Source: Bacillota bacterium
GTDB taxonomy: Bacteria; Bacillota; Sulfobacillia; Thermaerobacterales; Thermaerobacteraceae
Assembly: GCA_003242195.1 (NCBI GenBank)
Contig: QGUQ01000039.1
Span: 1-10,439, forward strand
Length of the DNA stretch: 10,439 nt
Direction: 5' to 3'
Part shown: positions 6,934 to 10,439 of the stretch, piece by piece
How the letters are laid out: each line of letters starts with the position of its first letter
How positions within the stretch are numbered: position 1 is the stretch's first letter
Notes under the pieces: generated by a model
Told to the model about the DNA's origin: nothing
The model's input: only the letters and a program-made list of their open reading frames with translations
Databases searched by the model: none
Translations under genes and position numbers: made by a program

Positions 6934-7119
6934 AATCCTTCTGTGGCCCAGCAAAGGACGGCAGGAACTGGCTACCCCACGACATTCGCGCTAGGATGGC
7001 ATCGACAGGCAGTGACACCCCCACCGCCTTGACCGTGCAGGATCCCGTTGGCGGCTCGGCGGCCTGGCCCGGCCACGGCCCGCTCACGCACGCCGGCGGT
7101 TGGCGATGGGGGGCGCAGG

Positions 7120-8439
7120 ATGGAGCACGATGTCATCGTGGTCGGCGGCGGCATCGCGGGCTTGGCGGCCGGAGCCCTCCTGGCGGCCGGGGGGGCCCGC
7201 GTGCTGGTGCTGGAGGGGCGGCCCGTGCTGGGCGGGCGGGGCCTCGTGGTCCGGCAGGGCGGCTTCACCCTCAACTACGGATACCATTTCATCCTGGGCG
7301 CCTGGGGGAGTCCCCACGCCCGGGTCTTGAAGCGCCTCGGGCTGCGGGTTCATGCCCGCCGGACGTGGGCCGGCGGGTTCGCCCGCGCCCGGCGAGGAAA
7401 GCTACAGCGGTTCCCCGCGGAACCGCTCTCCATCTTCCGCTTCTTCGGCCTCCGCGACGGGTGCGGCTACCTGGGGAAGGGCCTGGGCTGGCTGTCCAAG
7501 CCGCCTCGGCCCTACATGACGACCCGCCTGGCGGACTTCCTGGCCGAAGAAGGAGTCTCGCCGGCGGTGGCCGAGTGGCTCCTGGACATCATCCGCGCCA
7601 TCGGGTTCACGGCCCACCCCGAGCGGTTCTCGGCCGGCCACTTCCTGGAATTCGTCCGCTTCAACGCCCGCCACCAGTTGCGACCGTCCCTGGTCCTGCC
7701 GTGGGACGAGATGTTCGAGGGCCTCCGCTCCGCCATCGTCGCCCGCGGCGGCGAGACGCGGTTGCGGACGGTCGTGGACCGCGTCGAGATCTCCGGCGGC
7801 CGGGCCGCTGGCGTCTGGACAGGTGGCCGGCTCCTGAAGGCCCGGGTGGTCATCGTGGCGGTTCCTCCCCAACAGGCGGCCCGCCTCCTGCCGTCGGGCG
7901 TGTTGGAGGGACCGGGCGGGCGGCCGGTGGCCGAGCTGCGGCCGACCTCCGGCATCTCCCTGGACTTGGGCGTGGAAGGCCAGTGGCCGCTCCCCTGGAT
8001 CGCCGTGGACCTGGCGGAAGAGGGCATCGTGCTGGCCCGCCATTCCCACGTCAACCCCGACCTGGCTCCCCCGGGCCACACGCTGTTCCAGGCCATGCGC
8101 TTCGTGGACGCGGCCGAGCTGCACGACCGCGGCAGGGTCGAGGCGCACAAGCAAGCCCTGCTGCGGGCGGTGGAAGCGGTGTACCCGGGGGCCACGCGGC
8201 GGGTCGTCCTCCAGCGCTGGCTCGTCCGGCCTGTGCTCACCGCCGCCGAGCACGCAGCGGACCAGCCCTGGCCTTCCCTGCCCCCGGTCCAGGTCCCCGG
8301 CATCCCCAATCTGCTGTTCTGCGGTGACGGCTACCGGGCCCCGGGCGAGCTGTCCAACGGGGCCGTCCACAGCGCGGAAGAAGCGGCCCGGATCGCTGCC
8401 TCCCTGCTACGGGCGGCGCCCCCGCGGCGGGCCGGCTGA
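7120..8439 (+). CDS. FAD-dependent oxidoreductase, phytoene desaturase/amine oxidase-like
   Basis: This is a flavoprotein of the large Rossmann-fold family that includes carotenoid desaturases, protoporphyrinogen oxidases and amine oxidases; the actual substrate is unknown. The 439-residue product starts directly with a dinucleotide-binding fold: VIVVGGGIAGLAAG (5-18), with Glu32 in VLVLEGR as the expected ribose ligand, followed by LGGRG (37-41). A C-terminal FAD-contact motif lies at 397-425 (NLLFCGDGYRAPGELSNGAV then SAEEA). There is no signal peptide, and no covalent-flavin motif is visible. I chose ATG 7120 because the conserved fold begins there and GGGGGG lies 6 nt upstream; the frame is open from 7048, but those extra residues are Pro/Arg-rich. 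It is transcribed away from lacI and is alone: no carotenoid or haem gene is nearby. Its link to the sugar locus is unproven. Confidence 0.88.
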   Translation: MEHDVIVVGGGIAGLAAGALLAAGGARVLVLEGRPVLGGRGLVVRQGGFTLNYGYHFILGAWGSPHARVLKRLGLRVHARRTWAGGFARARRGKLQRFPAEPLSIFRFFGLRDGCGYLGKGLGWLSKPPRPYMTTRLADFLAEEGVSPAVAEWLLDIIRAIGFTAHPERFSAGHFLEFVRFNARHQLRPSLVLPWDEMFEGLRSAIVARGGETRLRTVVDRVEISGGRAAGVWTGGRLLKARVVIVAVPPQQAARLLPSGVLEGPGGRPVAELRPTSGISLDLGVEGQWPLPWIAVDLAEEGIVLARHSHVNPDLAPPGHTLFQAMRFVDAAELHDRGRVEAHKQALLRAVEAVYPGATRRVVLQRWLVRPVLTAAEHAADQPWPSLPPVQVPGIPNLLFCGDGYRAPGELSNGAVHSAEEAARIAASLLRAAPPRRAG

Positions 8440-8494
8440 CGGGCGACGGGGCTGCCGGACCTTGTAACGGTCGCTGGCGCGCGGTGACCGCCGT

Positions 8495-8529
8495 CCTGGG
8501 CGGGCGCCTCCGCACGGCACCCGCCTGGG
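8495..8529. terminator. Terminator-like inverted repeat between convergent genes
   Basis: The arms at 8495-8508 (CCTGGGCGGGCGCC) and 8516-8529 (GGCACCCGCCTGGG) form a stem of about 14 positions around a 7-nt loop. On the plus strand it has two G-U wobbles and one C-A mismatch; on the minus strand the inner 10 bp pair fully with one G-U. It lies in the 97-base gap between the stops of the flavoprotein (8439) and htrA (8537). On the plus strand a weakly T-rich stretch (GTGGTTGTC) follows. It plausibly terminates both genes. Confidence 0.45.
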
Positions 8530-8536
8530 GTGGTTG

Positions 8537-10102
8537 TCACTCCGACACCTGCTCGGGGAACGGCTCCAAGGTGACCGGGACCTCCAGGTTCCTCCCCGCC
8601 CGGTTGATGCGCAGGACCACCTGGTCCCCCACCCGCTTGGTGTCGAGGTAGGCCGAGAGCTCGGGCACATCGCGTACCTCCCGGCCGTCGACGGCCAGAA
8701 TCACGTCGCCGCCGACGGGGATCCCGTCCTGGCCCCGGGCCGGTTGCAGTCCGGCCTCGGCGGCTGGGCTGCCGGGGAAGACCCGGATCACCTGAATGCC
8801 CCGGTCCACCGCCAGCCCGCGCAGCTGCGCCGTCTCGGCATCCACCGGGAGGCCGGCGACGCCGATCCAGGGGTGCCTGATCACCCCGCCGGCCAGGAGC
8901 TGGTCCATCTCCCGGCGCACGATGTTGATGGGTACGGCGAAGCCGATACCGATGAAGCCGGCGGAGTCACCGACGCCGGAATTCGATAGAATGGCCGTGT
9001 TGATGCCGATGACCTCGCCCCGGGCATTGACCAGCGCCCCGCCGGAGTTCCCCGGGTTGATGGCGGCGTCGGTCTGGATCACCTCGCGGATCACGCGGCC
9101 GTTGGGAGCCTGCAGGTTGTCCCGGTGCAGGCCGCTGATGGTGCCGGTGGTGGCCGTCTTGGGCAGGCCGAAGGGATAGCCGATGGCCATCACCGGCTCG
9201 CCCACCCGGATGGCGTCGGAGTCGCCCAGCTTGGCGGGGCGTACCTTGTCCCCAGGCAGGTCGGCCCGCAGCAGCGCCAGGTCGTGGCTGGGGTCCACGG
9301 AGACCACCTCCGCCGGCACCCGCGTGCCGTCGTCCAGCACGATCACCAGCCGGGCGGCCCGCTGGACCACGTGGTAATTGGTGATCACGTGACCCCGGTC
9401 GTCCAGGACCACGCCGGACCCCGAACCCTCCTGGCGGACCACGCCGAGCCAGGGGTTGAAGGCCTCGGCCGTCTTCACCACCTTCACCACCGACGGCGCG
9501 GCGTAGTCGAAGACGGCGGTGAAATCCACCGCCTCGCCGCTGGACACCGGCGGCGGGGGCTGTGGGTTCCGATCCTGGCTGCCGGAGGCTCCCTCCTGAG
9601 GCACGGCAACCGGCGGTCGCACTCCGGCGTTCCCCCAGAGGCCGAAGGCGTACCCGAAGGCGGTCCCGCCCACCAGCCCTCCGATGATGGCCGCCGCCAG
9701 CAGGGACAGGAGGAACCAGCCCCGCCGGGGTCGCCCCCGCCCGGGCGACTCCGGCCCGGCCTGCCACGTCTCTGACTCTTCAGCCGCCCGCCAGGTGGAA
9801 CCCGTCCGGAGACTCGCGTCCGGCCCGGGGCCAAAGCCCCCCGAGACTTCCTCGTATCCCGCTGCATCCTCGCCAGCACGGCCTTCCTCGTTACCCGGGA
9901 GGGGCAGGTCGCCAGCCGTTAAGCCCGAACCGGTACCCGGCGTAACGGAGCCGGGAGGGGTCGAAGCCCCTCCTTCACCGGGCGAGCCCCCACCGGCCAC
10001 CGGTGCCGGGGCGTCCTCCGGTGACACCCCTGCTTCGGGCTCGTCCCCGCCGAGGCCGCGGGAAGACTGGTGCTCGTCGTAACGGTCCTCGTCCCCGGTC
10101 AT
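8537..10102 (-). CDS. Membrane-anchored HtrA/DegP-like serine protease with one PDZ domain
   Basis: This is an S1C-family protease handling misfolded or specific proteins outside the cytoplasmic membrane. The 521-residue product has a long, acidic, Gly/Pro/Glu-rich cytoplasmic N-terminus (1-120), a basic patch (GRGRPRRG, 121-128), and one membrane segment (about 129-154). A Pro-rich linker (about 161-188) and the protease domain (about 190-400) follow. The catalytic triad is visible: His244 in NYHVV, Asp274 in SHDLALL and Ser353 in NPGNSGGAL. A PDZ domain (about 410-512) contains GSPAAEAGL (444-452) and GGDVILAVDG (464-473). It resembles Gram-positive HtrA in having an uncleaved anchor. The ATG at 10102 is supported by GAGGG 8 nt upstream. 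It is monocistronic in the window and appears unrelated to the sugar genes. Stress control is usual for the family, but no specific operator was identified. Confidence 0.95.
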   Translation of the reverse strand: MTGDEDRYDEHQSSRGLGGDEPEAGVSPEDAPAPVAGGGSPGEGGASTPPGSVTPGTGSGLTAGDLPLPGNEEGRAGEDAAGYEEVSGGFGPGPDASLRTGSTWRAAEESETWQAGPESPGRGRPRRGWFLLSLLAAAIIGGLVGGTAFGYAFGLWGNAGVRPPVAVPQEGASGSQDRNPQPPPPVSSGEAVDFTAVFDYAAPSVVKVVKTAEAFNPWLGVVRQEGSGSGVVLDDRGHVITNYHVVQRAARLVIVLDDGTRVPAEVVSVDPSHDLALLRADLPGDKVRPAKLGDSDAIRVGEPVMAIGYPFGLPKTATTGTISGLHRDNLQAPNGRVIREVIQTDAAINPGNSGGALVNARGEVIGINTAILSNSGVGDSAGFIGIGFAVPINIVRREMDQLLAGGVIRHPWIGVAGLPVDAETAQLRGLAVDRGIQVIRVFPGSPAAEAGLQPARGQDGIPVGGDVILAVDGREVRDVPELSAYLDTKRVGDQVVLRINRAGRNLEVPVTLEPFPEQVSE

Positions 10103-10121
10103 GACTCCAACCCTCTTCCCC

Positions 10122-10141
10122 GCCCGCGCAGGCGCGCGGGC
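10122..10141 (-). other. Hairpin in the htrA leader
   Basis: GCCCGCGC (10122-10129) and GCGCGGGC (10134-10141) form a perfect 8-bp stem with a 4-nt loop, 20-39 bases upstream of the htrA ATG. It does not cover the GAGGG ribosome site. A role in mRNA stability or translation is possible but unproven. Confidence 0.3.
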
Positions 10142-10195
10142 CCGGATCTTCGTCCAGGCATCAAGCTGGGAGACGCCAACGATCTGGACAACTCT

Positions 10196-10204
10196 AGTCT
10201 AGCA
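10196..10204 (-). promoter_or_regulatory. Candidate extended -10 promoter of htrA
   Basis: The minus strand reads TGCTAGACT, fitting the extended -10 pattern TGnTAnnnT. No good -35 hexamer lies 16-18 bp upstream, which extended -10 promoters often do without. It would give a leader of roughly 85-90 nt. The same bases contain CTAG twice, one base apart (CTAGACTAG), a short palindrome that could also be a regulator site. Confidence 0.35.
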
Positions 10205-10299
10205 TGGCTGCCCCGTCCACCGAGGAACCGTCACCCCTAGGAGCGGCGGTGCGGAGGGAGAACCGCATCAAGGCCGACCCACTCCGCGCCCTAAGGGAC

Positions 10300-10328
10300 G
10301 GCGCCCCGGGGACACCCTCCGGGGCGCC
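10300..10328. other. Perfect 10-bp GC inverted repeat upstream of htrA
   Basis: GGCGCCCCGG (10300-10309) and CCGGGGCGCC (10319-10328) are exact reverse complements with a 9-nt loop. No T-run flanks it on either strand. It lies upstream of the predicted htrA promoter and could be the terminator of a gene beyond the window edge, but this cannot be settled here. Confidence 0.35.
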
Positions 10329-10439
10329 ACAGGCCGACCCCGCCGGTCCATGACGAGCCCCCCGGCAACGGTCCCCGGGCCCAAAACGGCGGCGGACGCC
10401 GAGCGGCCCGGGGCCCCCGCCGGCCACCCGCCCCCGGGG

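Larger units (their letters stand above)
10103..10439. other. Gene-poor region upstream of htrA
   Basis: These 337 bases hold no convincing gene. The only open frame of note, 77 codons on the minus strand (10427-10194), is Gly/Arg/Pro-rich, lacks a ribosome site and has no recognisable domain. The region holds a candidate htrA promoter, a leader hairpin at 10122-10141 and a stronger hairpin at 10300-10328. The sequence AGGCCGACCC occurs twice, at 10271-10280 and 10331-10340. Confidence 0.6.

Noticed and set aside
6920..6934. CcpA cre box as the primary reading of the lacI-proximal palindrome
   Set aside because: It fits cre with one mismatch, but the two related sites upstream of the hydrolase fit less well and all three flank the local regulator gene; kept only as an alternative.
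5715..8327. 870-codon plus-strand frame spanning lacI and the flavoprotein gene
   Set aside because: It runs antisense to lacI and then out of frame through the flavoprotein gene, with low-complexity composition and no domain.
10377..10388. CCAAAACGG near the right edge as a fourth operator
   Set aside because: It is only a half-site; the other half (CGGCGG) does not complete the palindrome.
10194..10427. 77-codon minus-strand frame upstream of htrA
   Set aside because: Gly/Arg/Pro-rich composition, no ribosome site, ends in the probable htrA promoter.
1..10439. CRISPR array, tRNA, rRNA, insertion sequence or phage remnant
   Set aside because: No regularly spaced repeats, cloverleaf-like sequence, transposase, or terminal inverted repeats flanking a gene were seen; composition looks uniform across the window.

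Overview
This is a GC-rich window (roughly 65-70 % G+C by eye) with bacterial gene organisation. The substrate-binding protein carries a lipoprotein signal, the sugar-transport cluster is controlled by a LacI-type regulator, Shine-Dalgarno sites are purine-rich, and GTG starts are frequent. I would guess a high-GC, possibly thermophilic Gram-positive lineage (Thermaerobacter- or Symbiobacterium-like Firmicutes). That placement is inference only; a high-GC actinobacterium or a Deinococcus-like organism is not excluded.

Layout. Positions 208-6905 on the minus strand form a carbohydrate-utilisation locus, read right to left: a LacI/GalR-family repressor (6905-5889), an intracellular glycogen-debranching-type glycoside hydrolase (5687-3474), a family-1 extracellular solute-binding lipoprotein (3395-2079), and two MalF/MalG-type permeases (2082-1144 and 1107-208). 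The last three genes are tightly packed. The ATPase of the ABC importer is not in the window. A GC-rich inverted repeat follows the last permease.

Diverging from lacI on the plus strand is an orphan FAD-dependent oxidoreductase of the phytoene-desaturase/amine-oxidase fold (7120-8439). It converges on a minus-strand, membrane-anchored HtrA/DegP-type serine protease with one PDZ domain (10102-8537). A terminator-like inverted repeat lies between these two stops. The 337 bases upstream of htrA hold a putative extended -10 promoter and two hairpins, but no convincing gene.

How it works together. The binding protein and permeases would import a glucoside or oligosaccharide, and the cytosolic hydrolase would cleave it. 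The regulator probably senses the sugar. Three A/T-rich palindromes with a central CpG stand out in this GC-rich DNA: one just upstream of lacI, and two upstream of the hydrolase with centres 32 bp apart. They are the most informative non-coding signal in the window and suggest an autoregulated local circuit. They also show that the hydrolase should start at GTG 5687 and not at the far-upstream ATG at 5888. I did not find an obviously new biological system; the open questions are the sugar substrate and the role of the orphan flavoprotein.
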